This document shows positions 1 to 8,500 of a DNA stretch of 16,247 nt, piece after piece. The DNA is from CAYLZN01 sp964387935 (lineage in GTDB: Bacteria > Acidobacteriota > Vicinamibacteria > Vicinamibacterales > JAFNAJ01), in assembly GCA_964387935.1 (NCBI GenBank), contig CAYLZN010000101.1, forward strand, positions 1 to 16,247, written 5' to 3'. The notes beneath the pieces are model-generated. The model did no database searches. It saw only the letters and a program-made list of their open reading frames with translations, and had not been told where the DNA came from. The translations under genes and the position numbers were made by a program. The stretch's first letter is position 1, and every line of letters begins with the position of its first letter.

Positions 1-681
1 GTGCTGAGCACCCTGGAGGGGATCCAGAAGGCGTTCAACGACGCGCAGGGCGGCGGGAAGAAGCGGGTGTCGCTGGCCGACCTGATCGTGCTGGGCGGGT
101 GTGCGGCCGTCGAACAGGCTGCCAAGAAGGCGGGCTACGACGTCCAGGTGCCCTTCCTCGCGGGGCGCACCGACGCGTCGCAGGAGCAGACCGACATCCA
201 GTCCTTTGCCGTCCTCGAGCCGACGGCGGACGGGTTCCGCAACTACCTCGGGCAGGGACACCAGCTCCCGGCCGAGCACCTGCTGGTCGAGCGGGCGCGC
301 CTGTTGACCTTGAGCGCTCCCGAGATGACCGTGCTCCTCGGCGGCCTGCGCGTCCTGAACGCGAACGCCAGGCCGTCGAATCTCGGGGTCTTCACCAAGC
401 GGCCCGAGACGCTCACGAATGACTTCTTCGTGAACCTGCTCTCGATGGACACGGCGTGGCAGCCGACGTCCGGGGCCGCGGAGACCTTCCAGGGCCGCGA
501 CCTCAAGACGGGCGAGGTCAGGTGGGAAGGGACCCGCGTCGATCTCATCTTCGGGTCGAACTCCGAGCTGCGCGCCCTCGCGGAGGTCTATGCCTGCGAC
601 GACGCGAAGGAGAAGTTCGTGCGCGACTTCGCGGCCGCGTGGGCCAGGGTGATGAACCTCGACCGCTTCGACGTGGCCTGA
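1..681 (+). CDS. katG: Catalase-peroxidase KatG, C-terminal part (5' end outside window)
   Basis: This is the C-terminal third of a bifunctional haem catalase-peroxidase, which removes hydrogen peroxide. The reading frame is open from base 1, and family proteins are about 730-750 residues, so the GTG at position 1 is an internal codon and the gene begins upstream. The 226 visible residues match the KatG C-terminal domain: the segment 'SLADLIVLGGCAAVEQAAKKAG', the 'PFLAGRTDASQEQTD' stretch, 'MTVLLGGLRVLNAN', 'GVFTKRPETLTNDFFVNLL' and the closing 'KFVRDFAAAWARVMNLDRFD'. In this family the C-terminal domain is a degenerate, haem-free copy of the N-terminal domain that structurally supports the active site. 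The haem-binding domain and the Met-Tyr-Trp crosslink residues lie outside the window. The stop TGA is followed 22 nt later by a strong hairpin. The visible part shows no frameshift or truncation. Confidence 0.96.
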   Translation: MLSTLEGIQKAFNDAQGGGKKRVSLADLIVLGGCAAVEQAAKKAGYDVQVPFLAGRTDASQEQTDIQSFAVLEPTADGFRNYLGQGHQLPAEHLLVERARLLTLSAPEMTVLLGGLRVLNANARPSNLGVFTKRPETLTNDFFVNLLSMDTAWQPTSGAAETFQGRDLKTGEVRWEGTRVDLIFGSNSELRALAEVYACDDAKEKFVRDFAAAWARVMNLDRFDVA

Positions 682-703
682 TCCCCTCAGCGTGTTCGAT
701 GCT

Positions 704-729
704 CAGGCCGGCCGCCGCCGGCCGGCCTG
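704..729 (+). terminator. GC-rich hairpin after katG, likely terminator
   Basis: A perfect 10-bp inverted repeat (704-713 paired with 720-729) closes a 6-nt loop, beginning 22 nt after the katG stop. The stem is all G/C except one A-T pair. No T-tract follows, so it is either a high-GC intrinsic terminator or an mRNA-stabilising 3' hairpin. Confidence 0.55.
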
Positions 730-754
730 GGCCCCGCCGCCTGGGATGGCTCGG

Positions 755-760
755 TATAAT
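755..760 (+). promoter_or_regulatory. TATAAT -10 box in front of the gene remnants
   Basis: A perfect TATAAT lies 6 nt before the GTG at 767, so the expected transcription start falls on or next to that start codon and a leaderless mRNA would result. No recognisable -35 box is present 16-18 nt upstream. The surrounding DNA is very GC-rich, so a chance TATAAT is unlikely, but activity is not shown. Confidence 0.5.
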
Positions 761-766
761 GCCTGC

Positions 767-905
767 GTGACACGCACTCCGCTCAACCTCGATACGTCAG
801 CGGAGGTCGAGAGAAGGCAGATCGAATCGTGGCGGCGGATGTCGCCCCGGGCCCGAACTGGCGGTGGCGGCGTACCCCGAGGCCGCCGGTGTCGTCGGCC
901 CGTGA
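767..905 (+). pseudogene. Remnant of a small conserved protein, internally deleted
   Basis: From the GTG at 767 the frame reads TPLNLDTSAEVERRQIESWRRMSP. I remember this as a typical start of a small bacterial protein often paired with a nucleotidyltransferase-like gene. After about residue 28 the frame becomes low-complexity Arg/Gly. In another frame (852-905) the bases read ELAVAAYPEAAGVVGP followed by TGA, which resembles the usual C-terminus of the same small protein. The simplest reading is that an internal deletion of several dozen codons plus a frame change joined the two ends. The family assignment is from memory of similar sequences. The alternative is that the N-terminal piece is a chance likeness in a spacer. 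Confidence 0.45.
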
Positions 906-1251
906 CTCGAGCACCAATCTCGTCCACCAGGCCACCCAGCTCAAAGTCGACCTGTTCGTGGCCGGCGGGACACTCCTCGACGCCCAGCAGCTCGCCCGCC
1001 GACTCGCCGTCGATCTCGGCGACGGACGGCGACTTCATGTGCATCCGCCCGAGGACATCCTGATCCAGAAACTGCGCTGGTACAGGCGGGGCGGTGAGGT
1101 GTCGGACCGCCAATGGCGCGACATCGCGGCGATCGTGCGGGTCCAGGGGCGAAGACTCGATCGCCAGTACCTCGCTGACAACGCCGGGAGGCTGGGCCTG
1201 TCGGACCTGCTGACGCGCGCGCTCGCCGAGGCGTCAGACGACGACGCCTGA
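906..1251 (+). pseudogene. 5'-truncated nucleotidyltransferase-like protein remnant
   Basis: The frame ending at TGA 1249-1251 encodes a convincing C-terminal half: STNLVHQATQLKVDLFVAGG, then LHVHPPEDILIQKLRWYRRG, GEVSDRQWRDIAAIVRVQG and LGLSDLLTRALAEA. These are the conserved blocks of a nucleotidyltransferase-fold family of about 180 residues, related in style to AbiEii-like proteins. The usual N-terminal half, with a GGxxxS nucleotide-binding motif and a DxD metal site, is missing: residues before the conserved part are Arg/Pro-rich and unlike the family. An ATG at 829 could open this frame and give a 140-residue product, but it would lack the catalytic core, so I call it a pseudogene. It directly abuts the end of the small-protein remnant, as expected if one or two deletions collapsed a two-gene locus. 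Confidence 0.6.
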
Positions 1252-1308
1252 CGCGCGGGTCCACCGCCGTTGTCACGTTGGCTCTGCGGCGACGGCCGCG
1301 GCCGAGGC

Positions 1309-2538
1309 TCACCTGGCGGCCGGGCTGTTCGCCGGGGCGACGAAGACTTCAGCAATGGCGACGCCAAGTGATGCCGTGTCGGCAAACGACGTGTTCGACA
1401 GCACCGCGACGATGAGGTCGTGCTCGGGGAGCAGCATGAACGACATGACCATGCCGTCCCTGAGCGCTCCGTCGTACCCGATCACGCGCGTCGGTGCGCC
1501 CGCCAGCGTCACCGTTTCGAGATCCCAGCCGAGACCGTAGCCGGTCTCCTCCCCGGACGCGAGCCGCTGTGAGGTCTGCAGCATTTCGACGGTGGCTGGC
1601 TGCAGCAGCGTGCCGCGCGTGATCGCGAGGCCGAAGCGCACCAGGTCCGACGGGGTCGAGAGGAACGCGCTCGCGCCCGCGAAGCAGGAGAAGTCCACCT
1701 CGTCCGGGGGCTGGGGGCCGTAGCGGGGATCGGCGGCGAACCGCGGGAAGTAGTACGTGGCCTGCTTCGGGAGCGGCCCGGCCCCGGTGATGCCGGCGTC
1801 GGCTCGTGTGTCGTCCATGCCCAGCGGCTCGAACACCTGGCTGCGCATGAACGCGAGGAACGATTCCCCGGCGACCGATTCGACCGCCGCGCTCATCAGG
1901 ATCCAGCCGTAGTTGGAATATCGGTACTGGGTTCCGGGCTCGAACCGCAGGGGAGACGTCGCGAAGCGGTCCAGCGCCTGCAACGGCTCCTCGCAGTGCA
2001 CCTTCACCGGTTCCTCGTCGCCCGCATCCCTCCTGATGCCGGCCACGTGTCCCATCAGGTGGCGCAGGGTCACCGGCCACTCCTTGGTCGGGAACGCCGG
2101 CACGTAGGTCTGAATCGGGTCGTCGAGCTTCAGCCGGCCGCGCTCCAGCAGGAGGCCGACGGCGGCGGACGTGAGCATGGTCGATGCGGTGCCGATCCGG
2201 AATCGGGTGTCGGGTTCGACCTTCACCCGGTTCTCCAGATCGGCCCAGCCGAAGCCCTCGGCCCACACGAGGTCGGGACCCACCGCGACGGCCACCGACA
2301 GTCCGGGCAGGTTCTGTTCGGCCAGGCTGGCGCGTGCCACCTGTCGCGCCCGCTCGACGGCGGTAGCCCAGTCGGACGACAGGGCCGACGCCGCGACGGA
2401 CGGCACGGCCTGCGGGTCCGGGTGCAGGGGCGTCTTCGTCGCGCTCATGTAGGCGAACAGGCCGACGATGGCGGCGATCAGGGCGCCGATCCCCAGCACG
2501 CCCAGGATCAGCCATGTTTCCACGCGGGTCTTCGACAC
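1309..2538 (-). CDS. Membrane-anchored LACTB-like serine hydrolase homologue, probably catalytically inactive
   Basis: The protein has 409 residues and the beta-lactamase/penicillin-binding (class C, LACTB-like) fold. The chosen start is GTG at 2538, with GGAGG at 2547-2543; the frame stays open far upstream only because it is antisense to the kinase. Residues 9-29 form one hydrophobic helix, so the enzyme domain should lie outside the cytoplasmic membrane. Family landmarks are clear: FRIG at 113-116, LRHLMGH ending at 164, YSN at 207-209, and FLSTPSDLVRFG in the C-terminal half. The nucleophile motif SxxK, however, reads T-A-S-T (117-120), losing both Ser and Lys, and the HTG/KTG motif reads Y-D-G. 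The second-motif Tyr is kept. It is therefore likely a pseudoenzyme or binding protein. It is divergent from the kinase gene across a 201-bp spacer. Fold confidence is high; function is unknown. Confidence 0.88.
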   Translation of the reverse strand: MSKTRVETWLILGVLGIGALIAAIVGLFAYMSATKTPLHPDPQAVPSVAASALSSDWATAVERARQVARASLAEQNLPGLSVAVAVGPDLVWAEGFGWADLENRVKVEPDTRFRIGTASTMLTSAAVGLLLERGRLKLDDPIQTYVPAFPTKEWPVTLRHLMGHVAGIRRDAGDEEPVKVHCEEPLQALDRFATSPLRFEPGTQYRYSNYGWILMSAAVESVAGESFLAFMRSQVFEPLGMDDTRADAGITGAGPLPKQATYYFPRFAADPRYGPQPPDEVDFSCFAGASAFLSTPSDLVRFGLAITRGTLLQPATVEMLQTSQRLASGEETGYGLGWDLETVTLAGAPTRVIGYDGALRDGMVMSFMLLPEHDLIVAVLSNTSFADTASLGVAIAEVFVAPANSPAAR

Positions 2539-2542
2539 AGGC

Positions 2543-2547
2543 CCTCC
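2543..2547 (-). promoter_or_regulatory. Ribosome binding site supporting the GTG start at 2538
   Basis: On the minus strand GGAGG lies 4 nt before the GTG at 2538. It decides the start in a frame that remains open for another 2.4 kb upstream. The next residues form a short N-terminal tail followed by a membrane helix, which fits a natural N-terminus. Confidence 0.6.
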
Positions 2548-2706
2548 GGTCTCAGGCGACGACTCCAGCCGCGAAGTGTGACGGAAGTCGGAGCGGAAAG
2601 TCCTCACCGGATTGTGAGCGGGTTCTGAGATGTCGATGCGATCCGGCGGATCCCCTGCGCCGCCGGGGACGGCGAGACGCTTGGATCGCCTACCGGAGCG
2701 CCGGTG

Positions 2707-2712
2707 TATATT
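2707..2712 (+). promoter_or_regulatory. Candidate -10 box for the kinase gene
   Basis: TATATT sits 27 nt before the ATG at 2740 in otherwise GC-rich DNA. TTGGAT at 2681-2686 could be a weak -35, but the 20-nt spacing is too long to be convincing. The rest of the 201-bp divergent spacer (2539-2739) shows no other clear element. Confidence 0.35.
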
Positions 2713-2739
2713 GTGGCCGTTGCACTCTGGATTCCCGAC

Positions 2740-5499
2740 ATGAGGCCGACCACGCGTGGGGACCCGGCGGGATCGCCGCCAGATCAGCCCGCGCCCTCCC
2801 TGGTCGGGCGGACACTCGGCGCCTATAACGTCCAGGCGATGATCGGTGCCGGCGGGATGGGCGAGGTCTACCGCGCACGCGACCCGCGGCTCGGGCGCGA
2901 CGTGGCGATCAAGGTGCTGCCGCCGCATCTCGCCACCAGCCCGGAGGCCCTCGCCAGGTTCGAGCGCGAGGCGAGGGCGGTCGCGGCCCTGACGCACCCG
3001 AACATTCTCTCGATTCATGAGTTCGGGACGGACCAGGGCGTGGCATACGCCGTGATGGAGCTGCTGGACGGCGAGACGCTCCGCGAGCGGATCGCCCGAG
3101 GCCGCCTGCCATGGCGCAAGGCTGCGGGGTTCGCGATCCAGGTGGCCGATGGCCTTGCGGCTGCGCACGATAAAGGCATCGTGCACCGGGATCTCAAGCC
3201 GGAGAACATCTTCCTGACGGCGTCCGGCCAGGCGAAGATCCTCGACTTCGGTCTCGCGCGCGTCTCGCCGCCCGCCTCCGCCGTCGAGACGACGATGGTT
3301 GGGGCGGTGACTCAGCCCGGAACGTTCATGGGCACCGTCGGCTACATGCCGCCCGAGCAGGTGCGCGGCGAGGAGACGGGGCCGCCGGGCGACCTCTTCG
3401 CCTTTGGATGCGTGCTCTACGAGATGCTGGCTGGTCGGGCCCCCTTCGCGCGGAGTACCCCGGCGGAGTGCCTGGCGGCCGTGCTGCGCGACGATCCGGC
3501 GCCCCTGGCGGGCGAGGGAGGCGACGTGCCGCCGCCGCTCGAAGCGCTGGTGTTCCGTTGCCTCGAGAAGCGGGCGGCCGACCGGTTCCGGTCGGCCAGC
3601 GACCTGGGGTTCTCGCTGCGCGCGATGAGCGGGGCGAGCCTGACGTTGGCGCCTGGAACCGTTGCCGCGCCGACCACGGCGGGACGACTGCGTCGCTGGC
3701 ACCTCGGAGCCGTGGGCGTCGTCGGGCTGGCACTCGGGGCTGGCGTGACCTGGGCCCTCTGGAGGCCGGCGGTCCCGTCCCCGGCGTTGCTGCCGCTCGT
3801 GCGCTTGTCCCTGCCCTTGCCGTCCGATGCGCCACTGGCCCCAAACGACAGTCCCACGGCCGGATCGAGCGTGGCGCTGTCCCAGAACGGGCGATGGATG
3901 GCGTACGTGGCGCTGCGCAACGGACGCCGACAGCTCGTCATCCGCGCACTCGACCGCGCCCAGGAAACCGTCCTGCCGGGCACCGAGGGCGCCATGACGC
4001 CGATCCTGTCGCCCGATGACCAGTGGGTCGCCTTCTTCACCGAGACCGAGCTGAAGAAGGTGCCCCTGAGCGGAGGGACGCCCACGACCTTGTGTGCCAC
4101 GCCGCCGGTGACGCGGGGGGCCGTCTGGGCCGACAATGGCACCATCTACTTCAGCCCCTCGTTCACGGACGGTCTCCAGGGGGTGCCGGCCAGCGGGGGT
4201 CTGCCGAAGGCAGTCACGGCGGTCGATCGCGCGGCAGGCGAGAGCAACCACCTGCTGCCGGAGGCCCTGCCAGGGGGAGGGGCGCTGCTCTTCACCGCCT
4301 GGAAGGGCGGCGACTTCGGGGCCGCCAGCATCTGGGCGGTGGCGCTGGCGACGGGCGAGCGCAAGCTGTTGCTCGAGTCCGCCTCCGCGCCACGCTTCGT
4401 TCCACCGGACTTCCTCGTCTTCGCACGCGGGGGCGGTCTGTTCGCCGCGCGTTTCGACGCGGAACAGCTCGCCGTGGCTGGAGAGCCAGTGCCCGTCGTC
4501 GACGGCGTGTGGACGGATCGGGCGACTGGCTCGGCCCACTACGCCGTGGCGGGTAACGGGACCCTGGTCTACACGCCCGGCGGCGACACGGTCGAACGAC
4601 GTCGTCTGGTCTGGGTGGACCGTCAGGGTCGCGCGCAAGCGGTGCCGGCCGAGCCCAGTTTCTACGGTGATCCAAAGCTCTCCCCGGACGGACGACGCGT
4701 GGCGGTGGAAGCGGTCAACGACATCTGGGTCTACGACTTCAACGACGCCACGTTGAGCCGCATCACGTTCGGCGGTGTCAATCAGCACCCCGTGTGGGCG
4801 CCAGACGCGCGACACCTCGCGTTCAGCTCCTCCCAGGGCACGGCGTTCACGACGCTGTTCTGGGCGGACGTCGATGCCGGCGGGTCGCCCGAACCCCTCA
4901 GCCACGAGAGCGCCATCCAGTTTCCCACGTCGTGGACGCCCGACGGGAGCACGCTCGCGTACTCCGAACATCCCGGCGAGCCGTCCGGCAGTTTCGACAT
5001 CTTCGTGCTTCGTCCCCGCAGCGGCGAACCGAAGCAGGCGCTGATCCGCACGCAGTTCAAAGAGGACCAGGGGACGTTCTCGCCAGACGGCCGTTTCCTC
5101 GCCTACGTGTCCGACGAGACGGGGCAGTTGCAGGTCTACCTCCGCCCGTTTCCGGGGCCGGGCCCGCGCGCGCGAGTCTCGCCCGAGGGCGGGACCGAGC
5201 CCGTGTGGTCACGCGACGGTCGGGAGCTCTTCTACCGGCGGGACCGGCAGTATTTCTCGGTGACGACGACGAGGGCCGGTGACCAGCTCCGCGTGGGCCG
5301 TCCCCAGCGGCTGTTCGAAGGTGACTTCGTCGTGGCGTCGCTCATCCCCGGGTTTCCCTCCTACGACGTGGCCCCCGACGGCCAGCGCTTCATCATGGTG
5401 GCCCGTGCCGGCGATACCCCGCGGCCCACGCGTCTCGATGTCGTGCTCGGGTGGGTGCAGGAACTCGACCAGCGGCTGAAGCCCCCGACGAGTCCCTGA
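2740..5499 (+). CDS. Ser/Thr protein kinase with membrane helix and TolB/PD40-like beta-propeller
   Basis: The 919-residue protein is a PknB-type transmembrane kinase. Cytoplasmic domain, about residues 28-295: glycine loop GAGGMG (36-41), ATP lysine K58 in VAIKVL, helix-C glutamate E77, catalytic HRDLKPEN (149-156), DFG (169-171), and PPEQ in place of APE (204-207). All residues needed for catalysis are present. Residues about 321-341 form a single membrane helix. The remaining ~570 residues outside the membrane carry repeated PD40/WD40-like strands ending in 'SPDGRxxAY' variants, expected to fold as a beta-propeller sensor. The start is ATG 2740; in-frame GTGs at 2704 and 2713 overlap the -10 candidate and are less likely. 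The kinase is divergent from the LACTB-like gene and convergent with the receptor gene. The signal sensed and the kinase substrates are unknown. Confidence 0.94.
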   Translation: MRPTTRGDPAGSPPDQPAPSLVGRTLGAYNVQAMIGAGGMGEVYRARDPRLGRDVAIKVLPPHLATSPEALARFEREARAVAALTHPNILSIHEFGTDQGVAYAVMELLDGETLRERIARGRLPWRKAAGFAIQVADGLAAAHDKGIVHRDLKPENIFLTASGQAKILDFGLARVSPPASAVETTMVGAVTQPGTFMGTVGYMPPEQVRGEETGPPGDLFAFGCVLYEMLAGRAPFARSTPAECLAAVLRDDPAPLAGEGGDVPPPLEALVFRCLEKRAADRFRSASDLGFSLRAMSGASLTLAPGTVAAPTTAGRLRRWHLGAVGVVGLALGAGVTWALWRPAVPSPALLPLVRLSLPLPSDAPLAPNDSPTAGSSVALSQNGRWMAYVALRNGRRQLVIRALDRAQETVLPGTEGAMTPILSPDDQWVAFFTETELKKVPLSGGTPTTLCATPPVTRGAVWADNGTIYFSPSFTDGLQGVPASGGLPKAVTAVDRAAGESNHLLPEALPGGGALLFTAWKGGDFGAASIWAVALATGERKLLLESASAPRFVPPDFLVFARGGGLFAARFDAEQLAVAGEPVPVVDGVWTDRATGSAHYAVAGNGTLVYTPGGDTVERRRLVWVDRQGRAQAVPAEPSFYGDPKLSPDGRRVAVEAVNDIWVYDFNDATLSRITFGGVNQHPVWAPDARHLAFSSSQGTAFTTLFWADVDAGGSPEPLSHESAIQFPTSWTPDGSTLAYSEHPGEPSGSFDIFVLRPRSGEPKQALIRTQFKEDQGTFSPDGRFLAYVSDETGQLQVYLRPFPGPGPRARVSPEGGTEPVWSRDGRELFYRRDRQYFSVTTTRAGDQLRVGRPQRLFEGDFVVASLIPGFPSYDVAPDGQRFIMVARAGDTPRPTRLDVVLGWVQELDQRLKPPTSP

Positions 5500-5529
5500 T
5501 CGGCGTGCGGGCGCACGATTCATCGCGGG

Positions 5530-5548
5530 CGGCCCAGGTTCCGGGCCG
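5530..5548. terminator. Short hairpin between convergent genes
   Basis: A 6-bp inverted repeat (5530-5535 with 5543-5548) with a 7-nt loop lies in the 55-bp spacer between the kinase and receptor stops. It could act in either direction. The stem is short and there is no T-tract, so support is modest. Confidence 0.3.
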
Positions 5549-5554
5549 GCCGGC

Positions 5555-8500
5555 TCAGAACAGCAGTTTCACCCTTACCCAGACCTCGCGTGTCGGCTGG
5601 TAGGTCTGCGGCATGAGGAAGCGCGGATCACCCTGCAGCCCGTACTGTGCGGCGAGTTCTGCCACATCGAAGCCGTCGAAGAAGTCGTCGGGCGTGATGG
5701 GGATGTTCGTCGCGTATTGCTGTGGATACACGCTCGTGACCGCGTCCTGATCCAGGACGTTGAGCACGTTGAGGGTGAGCTGCAGGCGCCGCTCGCGGCC
5801 AAGCCTGAATTCCTGCTGCAGGTACAGGTCGAGCTGCGAGAGCGTGTCGGTCCGTCCGTCGCTGCCGCGGCCGCGATAGAACACGACGGCGTTCTGCAGC
5901 ACGACCCGCCGCGTCACCGGAGTACCGGACAGGGCGATGACGTTCGCGCTCAGCGTCGTCCCGAACGGGGCTGTGTAGATCGCCTGAGCCTTGAACTGGT
6001 GGGGCCGGTCCGTGGCGAGGCCTCCGAGGACCGGCTGCGCGTGTTCATCGAAACTCTGCTGCAGGAGGTCGAAGGCGCTCGTGACGTTCGGCGCGACGAC
6101 GTTGTCGTCGGAGCTGGCGAGCCCGGAGTAGTTGCCGTGCAGACGGCTCCAGAGGTAGCTGCCGTGGAGGAACACCTGGGCGAACCGCGTGGAGGCCTCC
6201 ACCTCGAGACCATCGTAGTCCCGTTGGGCACGGGGCTGGGCCGGATACGCCTGGCCGAGCGTGTACTCGGCCAGGCCGAATCCCGGGTTTGCGATGAAGT
6301 ACTGGTAGCCCTGGGCCGGGACGAGGACGCCGACGTCCTCCACCGCCCGATCGAGGCGTTTGTGCACGTAGCGAATCCCGCCGGATCCGCGTCCGCCCAG
6401 GCGTCGCTGCACGCCCAGCGTCAGTTCCCGTGACCGCATCGGCTCGAGTCCTGGGTCGATGAGGTTGTGCGCGGGATCGTTGGAGGGCGGAGCGAAATCC
6501 AGCGCCTCGATGAACGTGCCGGGGCACGACGGCGGACAACTCCCGCCTCCAATCGACGGCCAGTCGTAGGTGTCGAGGGTATATCGAGAGTCGATCCACC
6601 GGAGCCCACCAAAGAGGCTGCGCGGCAGATCGAGCTTCATCGTGTCGTAGAACAGCCCCCAGCTCCCGTAGGCCTTCCACGTGCCGTTCCCGCGCAGATC
6701 CCAGGCGAAGCCCGCGCGGGGGGCGAGCTTGTCGCCGAAGCCAAAGACGATCGCATGCCTGGCGTAGCCGGGACCGCTGGCATAGGACGGGACGTTCTCG
6801 CGCTCGGTGCGGAGGCCGAGGTTGAGTGCCAGGCGGTCGCCGAGCGTCCACCGGTCCTGGAGGAAGACACCGAGGGTGGCCCCGGTAACGTCGCCGGCTG
6901 ACAGCATCTGACGGGCGCGGTAGAACCCGTACTGGCCCCGGACGCGGCGGCCGTCGCTCGTCGTGAGCGTGCCGTTCCATGCCAGCGTCACCACTGGCTG
7001 CTGCTCGCCACTGAGCAGGTCGTTCGCGAGTCGATCGAATTGCACCCCTCCCTTGAACAGGTGCCGCCCGGCGAGGTGAACGGAGTGCGAGGCTTCGACG
7101 CGGAGGCTCAGTCGACTCTGGAGATCCCGTGTCGAGCTCTCGTTGGACGGGATGTCCGTGAACGACAGCGGGGCCTGGTACTCCGGCGGTACTCCCGGGA
7201 GGCCGATGTTGGAGCGGGAGAACGTGTGCCGCACCTGGTTCGGCACGCCGGTGTCGGCGGCATCGGAGCGGAAGTATCCCGCACGCACTCCGACCGCGGT
7301 CGCCTGCCTCGCCATCCAGTCAATCGATCCAGACACCGACAGGCTCGGCTCGTCACGCCCGAGCGCCGCGTAGTCGACCGCCGGGTTGTCGGTGCCTCTG
7401 ATGTCGGGCAGATCGCCCGTGCGATGGTAGGGGCCCGAGTGTCCCGCGACCCGGGCCTGCACCGCATCCGAGAGCCGCGCGGTGATGCCCAGCGTGGCGA
7501 CGTGCGCCGTGTCCTCTCGTTCGAACACCTTCGTTTCGCCGGTCGACAGGAACGTCACCTCTCGCGTGGTGTGTTCGAGCCGCGGGAGGTAGCCGGCAAA
7601 CAGCCAGAGGCGGTCCTTCGCGAGGGGACCGGACACGATGACGCCGGGTTCGACACGCTCGAACCTGTCGTCGGGGAATCGCACCAGGTCGGCCGTGCTG
7701 CCCAGCGAGTCGCGCACGAGGACGGGGCGGCCCTGATCGAGCGGCGGTGGGCCATTCTCGGGCCGCGCACGGGCCGAGGCGTTGCCGCCCAGGACGTCCG
7801 AGGCGAAGTAGAGGATTGCTTCCCCGCGCCATCGGCTGGTACCACTGCGGGTGACGACGTTCACGGCGGCGCCCGTGGAGCCGCCATACTCCGCCATGTA
7901 CCCGCTGGACTTAACCTGAACTTCCTCGACGAAATCGGTGGGCATTTCCTTGCCCGGCAGGCCCACGTCGAGCCGGCCCGTATCGAGCCCATCGATGAAG
8001 AATCGATTCTCGGACGTGCTCGCGCCGTCGATGGACAGTCCGGCGAGCCTGAACTCGTAGTTGGCTCCCGGTGCCTGAAGCGTGACGGAGGTGTAGTCAC
8101 GGCCGCGCGGCTGGCGTTCCAGCCGTTCGTCGCGAATGTTGGCAAAGCTCGCACTCTGGGTCAGTTCCGGAAGGGTCGCGAGGGCCTCGGGGGCTGTCGG
8201 CTCGGCCGTACTCTGGCCCAGGGCAAGGTCGACGCGGAGGAGCCACCCGAGGAAGAGCGCGACCTGCCCAACGCGACCAGGGGCAGGTCCGGTCGGGTCC
8301 GCCGTCACGTCGTAGCGACCGGGGGCCAGCGCGGGAAGCAGATAGAACCCTTCGGTGTCCGTGACGGTCCCGACGACCATGCCCGTGGACAGATTGCGTG
8401 CCTCAACGCGAACCTGCGTCGCGGGAGCGCCAGCGGCGTGGCGGACAATGCCTTCGATGGTACCGGTCTGTTCCTGCGCCGCGGCGGGCGCCGCGGCGCA

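Noticed and set aside
1252..1308. Short inverted repeats (GCGGC/GCCGC) between the remnant and the LACTB-like gene, as a terminator
   Set aside because: Stems of only about 5 bp in very GC-rich DNA are expected by chance and no T-tract follows.
2539..4971. Upstream extension of the minus-strand LACTB-like frame across the kinase gene
   Set aside because: The translated sequence is Arg/Gly/His-rich without domains, wholly antisense to a kinase with clear motifs. It is a high-GC open-frame artefact.
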